This document shows, piece by piece, positions 45,725 to 54,859 of a stretch of 64,000 bases of DNA; position 1 is the first letter of the stretch; each line of letters starts with the position of its first letter. The DNA is taken from the NCBI RefSeq assembly GCF_003426735.1, contig NZ_QVON01000011.1, forward strand, positions 1-64,000. Direction: 5' to 3'. The position numbers and the translations under genes were made by a program. This DNA comes from Arenibacter sp. P308M17. GTDB lineage: Bacteria > Bacteroidota > Bacteroidia > Flavobacteriales > Flavobacteriaceae. The notes below the pieces were generated by a model. It was given only the letters and a program-made list of their open reading frames with translations, ran no database searches and was not told the DNA's origin.

Positions 45725-45830
45725 GCCACGAAATTACATACCTGCCTTTGCCGATAGGCTGTAGGCTGTAGGCAAAAAAAAAGCCGGATTTCACCACCCA
45801 CTGTGGACAACCAAAGTGTATAAGAATCTA
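45725..45830. repeat. Composite intergenic repeat, short array copy
   Basis: CATACCTGCCTTTGCCGATA is followed by two GCTGTAG units (45758-45771), GCAAAAAAAAA, and a decayed core (GGATTTCACC at 45786-45795, GTGGACAACCAAAGTGTATA at 45803-45822). Confidence 0.55.
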
Positions 45831-45855
45831 TCTTTTCTAGTAGTGTTAACAGGCC

Positions 45856-46863
45856 TTAATTTACGGGTTGAAGCTGCACTATCTCTTCCAAAAACCCTAT
45901 GGTTTCCTTCCTTACAGATTCCAAATCCTTTGAAGTAATATAGGAGGTCATTACATGGTTACCTACCTCCGGAAAAGCAACCTTACGTTTTAAGTGGTTC
46001 CCAACCCCCAGTTCATCGTACATTTCCAACAGGGCGGGTACCGAAACCACCTTATCCTGTTCTTCTTCGTTCTTATAGTAATATCCCATAAAGATGGGTT
46101 GATGGATGCGCTGAAAGACCTCCGGTTTCATTGTTACATCCAACAAAGCCTGTAATTGCGTCAAGGCCTCTACCCTATATCTTGTTGTCCAATAGCTCCG
46201 TTTTAAAGAATCGGCTTCAGATTCATAAAAATCACTATCCATAACAGTTTTGGCTATCTCCAAACCCCATGGTCCCGACAACAATACTGCAGTGGGGTCG
46301 AAGATTTTTACATTGGGGGAATACAAAAGAAGGGCGGCAATATCCTTGTCCTCTTGAGTCAAATAAAGTGCTAGGGTGCCTCCTGTGGAAGTCCCCATTA
46401 CAATAACTTTTTTTCCTATCTGTTTGGCAATCGCCAAGGCCTCCTTTGCGGATTCGAAATAGTCCGTTGCCGTTAAGTGAAGCATAGCCTGTTCTTCCTG
46501 GATACCATGGCCTTCCAAGCGGGGAAGGTATACATTGGCACCATACCTTTGCCCCAATTCCATGTGAAGGGGAGCACCTTCTTCGCGACTGGCAGACCAA
46601 CCGTGAAGATAAAGTATGGCGTATTCGGTTTTACTGGGGATGGAATCGTACCAAATAATTTGCGACTCGTTATTGGCCTTAATTTTGGTATTTAAACTTT
46701 CCCGTTCGTTTATCCTCTTTTGAAGTGCTGCCAAATTGCTTTCCACCGCAGGAAGGTTCATCGTTAAAAGGGGTTTATCTACCTTGGGACCAAGGAAATA
46801 GACTCCCGTCAATAAGAGCAGTAAAAGGAATACAGCCTTAAGTAATCGTCGGATGAACCTCAT
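45856..46863 (-). CDS. Membrane-anchored alpha/beta hydrolase
   Basis: 335 aa. An N-terminal helix (LLKAVFLLLLLLTGVYFLG) anchors the protein. The hydrolase fold shows YLHGWSASREE (oxyanion region), IVMGTSTGGTLALYL (GxSxG nucleophile) and a C-terminal FPEVGNHVMTSYI with the catalytic His. The substrate is unknown; a lipase or esterase acting at the membrane is likely. Its ATG overlaps the ftsY stop as ATGA, so it is translated together with ftsY. Confidence 0.88.
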   Translation of the reverse strand: MRFIRRLLKAVFLLLLLLTGVYFLGPKVDKPLLTMNLPAVESNLAALQKRINERESLNTKIKANNESQIIWYDSIPSKTEYAILYLHGWSASREEGAPLHMELGQRYGANVYLPRLEGHGIQEEQAMLHLTATDYFESAKEALAIAKQIGKKVIVMGTSTGGTLALYLTQEDKDIAALLLYSPNVKIFDPTAVLLSGPWGLEIAKTVMDSDFYESEADSLKRSYWTTRYRVEALTQLQALLDVTMKPEVFQRIHQPIFMGYYYKNEEEQDKVVSVPALLEMYDELGVGNHLKRKVAFPEVGNHVMTSYITSKDLESVRKETIGFLEEIVQLQPVN

Positions 46864-47822
46864 TCTTTTTTACTGAAAAATGAATCCACAAATTCGATTT
46901 TATTAAATACCTGCAAATCATCCATTCCTTCCCCTACTCCAATATACTTTACAGGAATCTGAAATTGATCCGAAATACCGATAACCACACCACCCTTGGC
47001 GGTACCGTCCAATTTGGTGACTGCCAAGGAGGTTACTTCCGTAGCCTTGGTAAACTGTTTTGCCTGCTCAAAGGCATTCTGGCCCGTAGAACCGTCCAAT
47101 ACCAATAGTACTTCATCCGGAGTGCCTTCCACTACCTTCTGCATGACGCGCTTCACTTTTGTCAATTCATTCATCAAATTAACCTTATTGTGGAGTCGGC
47201 CTGCAGTATCTATAATTACTACGTCCGCATTCTGCTTAAGGGCAGAACTAAGGGTATCAAAGGCCACTGAAGCGGGATCACTCCCCATATTTTGTTTAAT
47301 GATAGGAACATCTACTCGATCTGCCCATACCTGAAGTTGGTCTATGGCAGCCGCCCTAAAGGTATCGGCGGCTCCTAGAACTACCTTTAAACCCTGCTTT
47401 TTAAATTGGTATGCCAACTTACCAATTGTAGTTGTTTTACCTACACCGTTTACTCCGACCACCATAATAACATAAGGTTTTCTAATGGAAGGCACCGTGA
47501 ACTCCGTTTCAACCCCAGAATTGGTTTCGGATAACAATCCTGCTATCTCCTCCCTTAATATAACATTTAGCTCGTCTACCCCCAAGTATTTATCCTTGGA
47601 AACACGTGCTTCTATACGCCCTATTATTTTTAAAGTGGTATTTACGCCTACATCGGAAGAGACCAAAACCTCCTCCAAATTATCCAAAACATCATCATCT
47701 ACCTTGGATTTCCCTACGACCACCTTACTAAGTTTGGATAAAAAATTAGTCTTGGTCTTTTCCAGACCCTTGTCCAAGGATTCCTTTTTTTGTGTTGAAA
47801 ATATTTTTTTAAATAAGCTCAT
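46860..47822 (-). CDS. ftsY: Signal recognition particle receptor FtsY
   Basis: 320 aa GTPase that docks ribosome-SRP complexes to SecYEG. The N domain occupies about 1-105. The G domain holds GVNGVGKTTTIGKLAYQF (P-loop), DTFRAAAIDQLQVWA, DTAGRLHNKVNLMNEL and TKLDGTAKGG. The long acidic A domain of E. coli FtsY is absent, as usual in Bacteroidota. It lies downstream of the L28-L33-DUF4295 genes but is separated from them by a terminator. Confidence 0.96.
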   Translation of the reverse strand: MSLFKKIFSTQKKESLDKGLEKTKTNFLSKLSKVVVGKSKVDDDVLDNLEEVLVSSDVGVNTTLKIIGRIEARVSKDKYLGVDELNVILREEIAGLLSETNSGVETEFTVPSIRKPYVIMVVGVNGVGKTTTIGKLAYQFKKQGLKVVLGAADTFRAAAIDQLQVWADRVDVPIIKQNMGSDPASVAFDTLSSALKQNADVVIIDTAGRLHNKVNLMNELTKVKRVMQKVVEGTPDEVLLVLDGSTGQNAFEQAKQFTKATEVTSLAVTKLDGTAKGGVVIGISDQFQIPVKYIGVGEGMDDLQVFNKIEFVDSFFSKKE

Positions 47823-47855
47823 ATGTTTGGCCTGTTCCTTTTCATCAAAGATATA

Positions 47856-47892
47856 AAAATAAAAAAGCTACTTTCATCAGAAAGTAGCTTTA
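47856..47892 (-). terminator. Intrinsic terminator between DUF4295 and ftsY
   Basis: AAGCTACTTT pairs with AAAGTAGCTT around a 6-nt loop. On the minus strand it is followed by TTTTTTATTTTT. It ends the rpmB-rpmG-DUF4295 operon. Confidence 0.85.
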
Positions 47893-47912
47893 AAACCAAT
47901 TAATTTAGGTTA

Positions 47913-48065
47913 TTAATTTTTTTTCAACCAGTCACTTACCATTTCAGGACTCATAACGGACTCCATAAAAGTGTAAGCACCGGTCTTAGGTGACTTAACC
48001 ATTTTAATGGCCTTGGTCAATCTTTTTGAACTTGTTTGTAAACTCGCTACCGTTTTCTTTGCCAT
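47913..48065 (-). CDS. DUF4295 small basic protein
   Basis: 50 aa, beginning MAKKTVASLQTSSKRLTKAI and ending VSDWLKKN. It is a short basic protein restricted to Bacteroidota and always found next to rpmG and rpmB, as here (6 bp after the L33 stop). The context suggests a ribosome-associated role, possibly a lineage-specific ribosomal protein. No function is assigned. Confidence 0.9.
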   Translation of the reverse strand: MAKKTVASLQTSSKRLTKAIKMVKSPKTGAYTFMESVMSPEMVSDWLKKN

Positions 48066-48071
48066 GACGTA

Positions 48072-48254
48072 TTATTTAATTTCTTTATGAACTGTCATTC
48101 TCTTTAAAATAGGATTGAATTTCTTAATCTCCATCCTATCCGGAGTGTTTTTTTTGTTCTTGGTGGTTATGTACCTTGAAGTACCGGCCATGCCAGATTC
48201 CTTATGCTCTGTACATTCCAAAATAACCTGAATTCTGTTACCTTTCTTTGCCAT
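48072..48254 (-). CDS. rpmG: 50S ribosomal protein L33
   Basis: 60 aa. [20 protein letters not shown] and [17 protein letters not shown] are characteristic. It has only one Cys, so it is the zinc-independent (C-minus) form rather than the CxxC form. It lies between rpmB (21 bp upstream) and the DUF4295 gene. Confidence 0.96.
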   Translation of the reverse strand: MAKKGNRIQVILECTEHKESGMAGTSRYITTKNKKNTPDRMEIKKFNPILKRMTVHKEIK

Positions 48255-48275
48255 TATTGTCTTAGTATTTCAGGA

Positions 48276-48512
48276 TTATTTAATCAACCCTTTTTCCTTT
48301 GCTTCCTTTAAAACAACGGAAATTCCCTTTTTATTAATGCTTTTTAATGCCTTGGCGGAAACCTTTAAGGTCACCCAACGATCTTCTTCCGGAATATAGA
48401 AACGCTTTTTAGAAAGATTTACATCAAATCTTCTTCTGGTTTTATTAATCGAGAAGGACACATTGTTCCCAAACATGGCTCTCTTTCCAGTAACATCACA
48501 AACTTTTGACAT
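48276..48512 (-). CDS. rpmB: 50S ribosomal protein L28
   Basis: 78 aa. MSKVCDVTGKRAMFGNNVSF and TRRRFDVNLSKKRFYIPEED are the conserved L28 stretches. First gene of rpmB-rpmG-DUF4295. It follows cinA, which is on the same strand, by 72 bp with no clear terminator between them. Confidence 0.96.
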   Translation of the reverse strand: MSKVCDVTGKRAMFGNNVSFSINKTRRRFDVNLSKKRFYIPEEDRWVTLKVSAKALKSINKKGISVVLKEAKEKGLIK

Positions 48513-48584
48513 CTCTCTACTTTTATTTTGTTATAAACAGGGTGCAAATTTAAATTAATTTTATGGGACGGACAAAATTCTTTA

Positions 48585-49832
48585 TCAGAATTTTAAAATT
48601 TCTTTTTGCAACATTTCAAAGGCCTTATTTACAGTCTTTTGTACGATTCTTTCGCGCTGGCTCCCCATATGATATTTCTCCACCACAACGGCTTTGGGGG
48701 AAACAACCGCTATAAACACGGTACCAACCTCCGCATCCGAGTCTCCTTTTGCTGGACCTGCATTCCCAGTAGTGGCTATGGCAAAATCGGTCTTTAACAA
48801 TTTTCGCAAATTAGTGGCCATTTCCTCAGCAACTTCCGCACTTACTACGGAAAACCGGTCAATGGTGGTCTTGGATACTTTAAGCACCTCTATTTTTGTC
48901 TCGGTGGCATAACTCACAATACTCCCCTTAAAATAAGCCGATGCCCCCGGTAAACTTGTTATCTGCTGGGCTATTTTACCACCGGTACAACTCTCTGCCG
49001 TACCCATGGTCAACCCTTTTTTAGTCAATAACCGGGCAATCACGGACTCTATGGGCTCATCCCCTTCCTCACCCAAGATTATGTCGCCCAGAAGATTTTT
49101 AATTTTTTTCGCCACCATATCGACCATGGCAATTAATTGCCCATTGTCTGTTCCTTTTGCCGTAAGTCGAAGCCTTACGGAACCAAGGCTTGGCAGATAG
49201 GCCAATTTTACCATACTGGGCAGGTTGTCCTCTACCGAGGATATTCGATCGGCCAAAGAACTTTCCCCCATACCATAGGTAATGATAGTCTTGTGAACAA
49301 TATAAGGCCTGTTAAATTCCTGTATGATCCTTGGAATTACCTTGGATGTTATTAGGTTCTTCATCTCAAAGGGCACTCCCGGCAAGGAAACAAAGACTTT
49401 TCCCGCTTTTTTTATCCACATTCCAGGTGCAGTACCAAATTCATTGTGGAGTACATCTGCCTTGGACGGCACCAACGCCTGATTTTTATTAACTTCCAAC
49501 AATGGAACTCCCAAGTGTTTCTTAAAGATGGCCTCTACATGGGCCAATACTTCCTTGCTTTCCACCAAAGTATCATTGAAATACGCGCACAGTGTATGCT
49601 TGGTAATATCATCTTTGGTAGGCCCCAATCCACCCGTTATTATAATAATATCGGCCCTGGATTCCGCTTCCTTGAGCGCTTCGAGAATATGCAGTCTTTC
49701 ATCCTGTACGGAAGAAATCTGGTATACTGAAACTCCTATCCTATTAAGTTCTTGGGCAATGAAGGCAGAATTTGTATCTATAATCTGACCAATGAGAATC
49801 TCATCGCCAATAGTTATTATTTCAGCAAACAT
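48585..49832 (-). CDS. cinA: CinA-family protein (nicotinamide-nucleotide amidase)
   Basis: 415 aa. The N-terminal MoCF-like domain (EIITIGDEILIGQIIDTNSA, IITGGLGPTKDDITK) has ADP-ribose pyrophosphatase activity in relatives. The C-terminal PncC domain (GLTMGTAESCTGGKIAQQIT, TTGNAGPAKGD) deamidates NMN in NAD recycling. Full two-domain length. The ATG overlaps the Hpt gene stop as TAATG, so the pair is translationally coupled. Confidence 0.95.
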   Translation of the reverse strand: MFAEIITIGDEILIGQIIDTNSAFIAQELNRIGVSVYQISSVQDERLHILEALKEAESRADIIIITGGLGPTKDDITKHTLCAYFNDTLVESKEVLAHVEAIFKKHLGVPLLEVNKNQALVPSKADVLHNEFGTAPGMWIKKAGKVFVSLPGVPFEMKNLITSKVIPRIIQEFNRPYIVHKTIITYGMGESSLADRISSVEDNLPSMVKLAYLPSLGSVRLRLTAKGTDNGQLIAMVDMVAKKIKNLLGDIILGEEGDEPIESVIARLLTKKGLTMGTAESCTGGKIAQQITSLPGASAYFKGSIVSYATETKIEVLKVSKTTIDRFSVVSAEVAEEMATNLRKLLKTDFAIATTGNAGPAKGDSDAEVGTVFIAVVSPKAVVVEKYHMGSQRERIVQKTVNKAFEMLQKEILKF

Positions 49833-50170
49833 TAAATCTTAAAGTCATTTTTCAATTCCGAAACCACTTGATCTACGTCCTTCTTGAGTAATGGCACCAA
49901 TCTCACGATCTCTTCCGTATTCTCTTCCCTTTTCCCCAATGTTTCTATCTGAAGGGCAATTGCGCGGGTTTGTTCCATACCCAACAAATCTACATTAGGT
50001 TTAATTTTATGTGCCAATTTATATACGCTGTCATAATTTTTTACCTCCAATGCTTTCTCCAGTTCTTCCAGATCCTGGGGAACTTCTTCCAAAAAAACAG
50101 CAACAACGGATTTAATGAATTCTTCATCACCATCTGCCATTTCATTTATCTTGTCCAGACTATAAATCAT
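49832..50170 (-). CDS. Orphan Hpt (histidine phosphotransfer) domain protein
   Basis: 112 aa, a single all-helical Hpt domain. The phosphorylated His is H54 in YKLAHKIKPNVDLLGM, the usual xHxxKPxxxxxG pattern. No histidine kinase or response regulator is nearby. It sits between the FAH-family gene (stop directly before its ATG) and cinA (1-nt overlap), an order of unrelated functions. It probably relays phosphate between a hybrid kinase and a regulator encoded elsewhere. Confidence 0.9.
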   Translation of the reverse strand: MIYSLDKINEMADGDEEFIKSVVAVFLEEVPQDLEELEKALEVKNYDSVYKLAHKIKPNVDLLGMEQTRAIALQIETLGKREENTEEIVRLVPLLKKDVDQVVSELKNDFKI

Positions 50171-50782
50171 CTATTTTATATTTAATGAGAACATTTGTTC
50201 ATTCTCCAAAGTACCCGAAAGATAATCATTTGCACTAATTCTACCAACACCGGCGGGGGTGCCTGTAAAAATAATGTCACCTTTTTTCAAAGTAAAAAAA
50301 CTGGAAGCATAGGAAATTATTTCATCTATCTTCCAGAGCATTAAACCGGTATTCCCTTTCTGAACAACATCATTGTTCTTTTTAAGTTGGAAGTTCAAAT
50401 TGTTAATATCCTCAAAATTGGATTTTGGCAACCATTTTCCTATTAGCGCGGATCCATCAAAACCTTTGGCCTTTTCCCAAGGCAAGCCTTTTTCCTTTAG
50501 TTGTGACTGTAAGTCCCTAGCGGTAAAATCCACTCCCAAACCAATCTCATCATAATAGGTGTGGGAAAATTGGGAATCTATATGTTTGCCCACTTTTTTT
50601 ATTTTCACCAACACTTCCACTTCGTAGTGTATATCCTTGGAAAACTCAGGAATATAAAAATCCTGTTCTTTTGGCAAAACTGCCGAGTCCGGCTTAATGA
50701 ACAGAACAGGAGCCTCAGGCCTCTCGTTGTTCAATTCTTTAATGTGGTCCACATAATTACGACCAATGCAAACAATCTTCAT
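50171..50782 (-). CDS. Fumarylacetoacetate hydrolase-family protein
   Basis: 203 aa, the short single-domain form (YcgM/FAHD1-like). KIVCIGRNYVDHIKELNNE, HYEVEVLVKIKK (metal-binding Glu pair), LGVDFTARDLQ (Asp ligand) and GDIIFTGTPAGVGRI are all present. Family members hydrolyse acylpyruvates or decarboxylate oxaloacetate. The substrate is not evident. First gene of the FAH-Hpt-cinA string; the following Hpt ATG abuts its TAG. Confidence 0.93.
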   Translation of the reverse strand: MKIVCIGRNYVDHIKELNNERPEAPVLFIKPDSAVLPKEQDFYIPEFSKDIHYEVEVLVKIKKVGKHIDSQFSHTYYDEIGLGVDFTARDLQSQLKEKGLPWEKAKGFDGSALIGKWLPKSNFEDINNLNFQLKKNNDVVQKGNTGLMLWKIDEIISYASSFFTLKKGDIIFTGTPAGVGRISANDYLSGTLENEQMFSLNIK

Positions 50783-50899
50783 ATTTATTATATAGCTCTA
50801 TCTGGTATAGGCTTTCAAAAATTAAAACTAGCGTCCCGATAACCCTAAGAAGTATAACCAACAAAGCTTTCCATCTGGGTAATTATTTCTTAAAGGTCC

Positions 50900-51676
50900 T
50901 TAACCCAGTTTATTGTTCAATTTGCTCAACTTTATTTGGGTCAACACCTTTTTTGTGTACAATGGAAAATCAGCATTCAGTATCCAACCAAAATAACCTG
51001 GTTCATTTTCCAGAACGGCATGTACTTTTTTCCCCTTGTGCTTTCCAAAGGAAAAAATCTCCTCCCCCTCTTCATCCAACACTATAAAACCGGCAAAATC
51101 AACCGATTGTTTTCTAGTAGTAAATTCGGACAGCTTTTTAATATTGTTCTCCAATTCAGGATAACGGTCCAACTGCGACAAAAGCACCTCATAGGTGGCC
51201 AAGGTATCCGCCTCGGCACTATGGGCATCTACAAGACTTTTATCACAGTAAAATTTATAGGCTGCCTCCAAGGTTCTTTTTTCCATTTTATGAAAAATGG
51301 TCTGGACGTCCACAGAAACTGTATTCTTCATGTCAAAATCTATTTCGGCCCTGAGCATCTCTTCGGCCAAAAGTGGAATATCAAATCGATCCGAATTATA
51401 GCCTCCCAAATCACTATCCTTGATCATTTTATAAATTTCCTTGGAAAGTTGTTTAAATGTAGGTTCGTTGGCCACTTTCTCATTAGAGATTCCATGGATT
51501 GCGACTACCTGGGCGGGGATTTCCATTTCGGGGTTCACCAACCATGTTTTGCTCTCCCTATTGCCATTTGGATAGACTTTTAAAATAGCTATTTCCACTA
51601 TTCTGTCCTTGGCCACATTGGTACCGGTGGTCTCCAAATCGAAAAAACAGATTGGTCTTGTAAGCTTTAATTGCAT
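50900..51676 (-). CDS. DEDDh 3'-5' exonuclease (DnaQ/epsilon-like)
   Basis: 258 aa. The exonuclease motifs are CFFDLETTGT (I, D and E), GYNSDRFDIPLL (II) and HSAEADTLATYEVL (III, His and Asp). After residue 190 there is an extra domain with FSFGKHKGKKVHAVLENEPG-type residues, the DUF3820-like module also seen in RNase T/ExoX-like proteins. It is not a DnaQ fused to a polymerase or UvrC. Likely a housekeeping DNA repair nuclease. A heptamer array follows it upstream in the 362-bp gap. Confidence 0.88.
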   Translation of the reverse strand: MQLKLTRPICFFDLETTGTNVAKDRIVEIAILKVYPNGNRESKTWLVNPEMEIPAQVVAIHGISNEKVANEPTFKQLSKEIYKMIKDSDLGGYNSDRFDIPLLAEEMLRAEIDFDMKNTVSVDVQTIFHKMEKRTLEAAYKFYCDKSLVDAHSAEADTLATYEVLLSQLDRYPELENNIKKLSEFTTRKQSVDFAGFIVLDEEGEEIFSFGKHKGKKVHAVLENEPGYFGWILNADFPLYTKKVLTQIKLSKLNNKLG

Positions 51677-52038
51677 GTTGTAGGTTCTTTGTGCAAAGAT
51701 AGTTTTTAGAAAGGTTTTGACTCGAAATAGACCTATAAAATGTTTAAAATCCTTTCAGCAGTATAAAATGGAGATATTTCCAAAGACGGTAAGCAATTAA
51801 CAATTGGCAATCAGCAATCAGCAATCAGCAATCAGCAATTAGCAATTAGCAATCAGCAATTAGCAATTAGCAATTAGCAATTAGCAATTAGCAATTAGCA
51901 ATTAGCAAAAAAACGGATTCCAAATACCATTACTAAAATTTTTCCAAACCAAAGTAACAACAATGGAACAATAGGCCTAACTGCCGGTAGGCAGGTCCGA
52001 ACATCTTTAGATTATTCCAGTTAATAATCCAAATCGCG
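51677..52038. repeat. Gene-free stretch with GCAATYA heptamer array
   Basis: The array occupies 51793-51904 (separate entry). It is followed by GCAAAAAAACGGATTCC, a poorly conserved core and ACTGCCGGTAGGCAGGTCCG at about 51981-52000, the hairpin module of the composite repeat. The 115 bp before the array show no feature. Confidence 0.6.
51793..51904. repeat. Heptamer tandem array GCAATTA/GCAATCA
   Basis: Sixteen 7-bp units over 112 bp. Five are GCAATCA, one is the variant ACAATTG, the others are GCAATTA; the GCAATCA units cluster at the left and GCAATTA at the right, so units have spread locally. GCAAAAAAA follows, as in the other arrays. Confidence 0.95.
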
Positions 52039-53439
52039 TTAAATCTCCCTATTTACGTCCCATGCCTCCAAATAATCCGCCACGCATTTGACGAACAACC
52101 CTCCCAGTGCCCCGTTCACGACCCGGTGATCATAACTATGGGACAAATACATCTTACTTCTGATGGCGATGAAGTCGCCCTCTTTTGTTTCGACTACTGC
52201 AGGCATTTTACGGATGGCCCCCAAAGCCAATATCCCCACTTGCGGCTGATTGATGATCGGGGTACCAAAAATACTGCCAAAAGTACCTACATTGGTTACG
52301 GTAAAGGTGCCATCCTTTACCTCATCCGGTTTTAAGGCATTGTTCCGGGCCCTCCTTGCCAAATCATTGACCGCCTTGGCCATGCCCACCAAGTTTAACT
52401 GATCCGCATTTTTAATTACGGGTACAATCAGGTTTCCGTCGGCCAAGGCCGCGGCCATACCTATATTTATATTTTTTTTCTTGATTATGGTGTCTCCGTC
52501 CAAGGATATATTGATCATGGGGAACTTTTTCAGTGCAATGGCCACCGCTTCCATAAAGATTGGGGTAAAGGTAAGTTTTTCACCTTCCCTTTTTTCAAAG
52601 TTATCCTTGACCTTATTTCTCCATTGTACCACGTTGGTAACATCCACTTCAACAAAACTTTGCACGTGGGCCGAGGTGGCTACACTTGCCCTCATATGCT
52701 GGACTATCAGTTTGCCCATACGGGTCAAAGGAATATGCTCGTCCCCATTCCCCAGCAATTCTTTTTCCAAAGTCGGTTTAACCTCTTCCTGCCTGGCTTC
52801 CTTTTGTTTAACAGCTTCGTATTGGGTTATTTGCCCCTTTTTTTCGTCCGAACCCGAAGAAGTTACCTCCCCTACCTTTTTTTCTTCCAAAGACTGCCTC
52901 CCTTTTGCCCTGCCAGAAGCAACATATTCCAAAATATCATTCTTGGTCACCCTGCCTTCACTCCCTGTACCTTTTAAGGTGTCCAACTCGGCCAAGGCTA
53001 TCCCCTCTTGTTTCGCAATATTTTTTACCAAGGGGGAATAAAACCTATCGGCTCCACTATAATCCAATATTGGGGCGGCAGCGGTTTCCTTGGCACCCAA
53101 TACTGCCACTTCCAGTTCCTCGATCGCTTTACTGGGGACATCCTCTTTTACAGATATCATATCACTATCCCGATCGTGATCGGATTCAAAATTATTTCCG
53201 TTTATTTCTATAATGGCAACGGTCTGGCCCACCTTGACAACATCGTCTATATTAAATAATTTCTCGACCAAAATGCCATCTACCTCGCTGGGAACTTCGG
53301 AATCTACCTTGTCCGTGGCAATTTCAAAAACAGCTTCGTCCATTTCTATGGTATCCCCAACTTCCTTCAACCATGAGGTAAGTGTTGCCTCTGCAACACT
53401 CTCTCCCATTTGAGGCAATTTCAGTTCAAATTTTGACAT
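52039..53439 (-). CDS. Dihydrolipoamide acyltransferase (E2), probably branched-chain type
   Basis: 466 aa. An N-terminal lipoyl domain carries the lipoylated K44 in EIATDKVDSEV. A peripheral subunit-binding domain follows (about 133-172, YSPLVKNIAKQEGIALAELD), then a Lys/Glu-rich linker and the catalytic acyltransferase domain with YLSHSYDHRVVNGALGGLFV. ATDKVDSEVPS and the overall pattern fit branched-chain 2-oxo acid dehydrogenase E2 of flavobacteria more than the pyruvate form. E1 and E3 genes are not adjacent. Confidence 0.9.
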   Translation of the reverse strand: MSKFELKLPQMGESVAEATLTSWLKEVGDTIEMDEAVFEIATDKVDSEVPSEVDGILVEKLFNIDDVVKVGQTVAIIEINGNNFESDHDRDSDMISVKEDVPSKAIEELEVAVLGAKETAAAPILDYSGADRFYSPLVKNIAKQEGIALAELDTLKGTGSEGRVTKNDILEYVASGRAKGRQSLEEKKVGEVTSSGSDEKKGQITQYEAVKQKEARQEEVKPTLEKELLGNGDEHIPLTRMGKLIVQHMRASVATSAHVQSFVEVDVTNVVQWRNKVKDNFEKREGEKLTFTPIFMEAVAIALKKFPMINISLDGDTIIKKKNINIGMAAALADGNLIVPVIKNADQLNLVGMAKAVNDLARRARNNALKPDEVKDGTFTVTNVGTFGSIFGTPIINQPQVGILALGAIRKMPAVVETKEGDFIAIRSKMYLSHSYDHRVVNGALGGLFVKCVADYLEAWDVNREI

Positions 53440-53537
53440 ATCCTTATTTAATACACTTGAATTGATTTACAAATTGCAAAACTAATAAATAATAAGCCAT
53501 ATTTTTGACTTTTATTCATTATTTTTACCGACAACCC

Positions 53538-54155
53538 CTATACCTTTAACGAGTTCTCAAACGGAATTCTATTGAGAATGCTTCTTCCCAAAGTCACCTC
53601 ATCCGCATACTCCAGCTCATCCCCTACCGCAATGCCTCTGGCAATGGTAGACGTTTTTATGCCCAACCCCTCTAATTGCCTGTAAATATAAAAGTTGGTA
53701 GTATCCCCTTCCATGGTAGAGCTCAAGGCGAATATTAATTCCTTTATTTTTCCCTGCTTCGCTTTATCCACCAAAGAGTAAATAGACAAATCCTGAGGTC
53801 CCACACCTTCCATAGGGGAAATTTTACCCCCAAGAACATGGTACAACCCCAAAAACTGGCCTGTATTCTCTATGGCCATCACATCCCGAATATCCTCGAC
53901 TACACAGACAAGGCTTTCATCCCTTCTTGGGTTTGAACAGATGGCACAAACCTCTACATCGGAAATATTATGGCAGTTTTTACATAATTTAATATTCTCC
54001 TTTAAATTGACCAAGGCATTGGCCAAGCCGGTAGTCTGTTCTTTGGGCCGCCTTAAGAGATGGAGGACCAACCTCAGTGCAGTGCGTTTGCCAATCCCTG
54101 GTAACTGGGACATCTCATAGACCGCATTTTCCAATAATTTAGATGAAAATTCCAT
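53538..54155 (-). CDS. recR: Recombination protein RecR
   Basis: 205 aa. An HhH-like N-terminus ([17 protein letters not shown]) is followed by the zinc finger [20 protein letters not shown] and the Toprim domain ([37 protein letters not shown]). It works with RecO in loading RecA on gapped DNA. The ATG at 54155 is preferred; a GTG two codons upstream is possible. Confidence 0.96.
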   Translation of the reverse strand: MEFSSKLLENAVYEMSQLPGIGKRTALRLVLHLLRRPKEQTTGLANALVNLKENIKLCKNCHNISDVEVCAICSNPRRDESLVCVVEDIRDVMAIENTGQFLGLYHVLGGKISPMEGVGPQDLSIYSLVDKAKQGKIKELIFALSSTMEGDTTNFYIYRQLEGLGIKTSTIARGIAVGDELEYADEVTLGRSILNRIPFENSLKV

Positions 54156-54749
54156 ATTCACAAAATTACAATTTTATACCATTAAATTAAGAGACTGTCC
54201 AAGTTTTATCCTTTGGTTCGTTTATGGGTCTTTTCCCATATCCTACTTGCAGTTTACCGATACAAATAACTTTTCATCGATAGGTTGATTTTATGAACTA
54301 CCAATAAAATTCATCCAAGTCACTGCCGTTGGATTAACTATAATCTAAAAAAACACTTCATCAAGTTGAATGAAATTGAAGAACATTATAACCTGATTTA
54401 CAATAAATTAAATATTGTAACCAATACATAAACATCCTATTTGGTGCTCCAGTAAACGCTTTTTAAGTCATTAAATCCCATTCAATGGAAATTGCTTTTC
54501 AGAAAATTAGGATAAAGTTGTTATGGGTATATTTTGAAAATATAATAATTAGCCCTTATTTTGCCCTAGTGTTACAGGTTGATTGACACTAGGCATAGTT
54601 CCCCCAGTCCTATGGCCGCAAAACAATTTGAATTTAATGGCTTATTAACATAAGGAATGGCACCCCAAAATTGGTATTAACACTCTTTTATATTGAAGTT
54701 AAAGTGTGTTAATCCTTGTAAGCAGGTAATAGAATATTCGTACCTTAAA

Positions 54750-54859
54750 ATCTATATAATGATTTTGGTCATTGATAACGCTATATATTTATAGTTAATG
54801 GTTAGTGTTTAGTATAGTCTATCAATGAAAGAAACCCGGGAGACTTCTCCCGGGTTTTG
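54750..54859 (+). ncRNA. Candidate small RNA (weak)
   Basis: A plus-strand transcript starting near 54750 behind the imperfect promoter TTG-N22-TACCTTAA would run about 110 nt and end at the terminator at 54832-54859. No plus-strand gene lies upstream to account for that terminator. The match to the promoter consensus is partial and no known RNA family fits, so this is a hypothesis. Confidence 0.25.
54832..54859. terminator. Strong hairpin terminator
   Basis: AAACCCGGGAG pairs with CTCCCGGGTTT around a 4-nt loop. The plus-strand tail is TTTTGTTTTTT, better than the minus-strand tail TTTCTTTCATT. It may end the KAS III transcript on the minus strand, a small RNA on the plus strand, or both. 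Confidence 0.75.

Noticed and set aside
51793-51904. CRISPR array
   Set aside because: The repeats are 7 bp and directly adjacent without spacers, and no cas gene is in the window.
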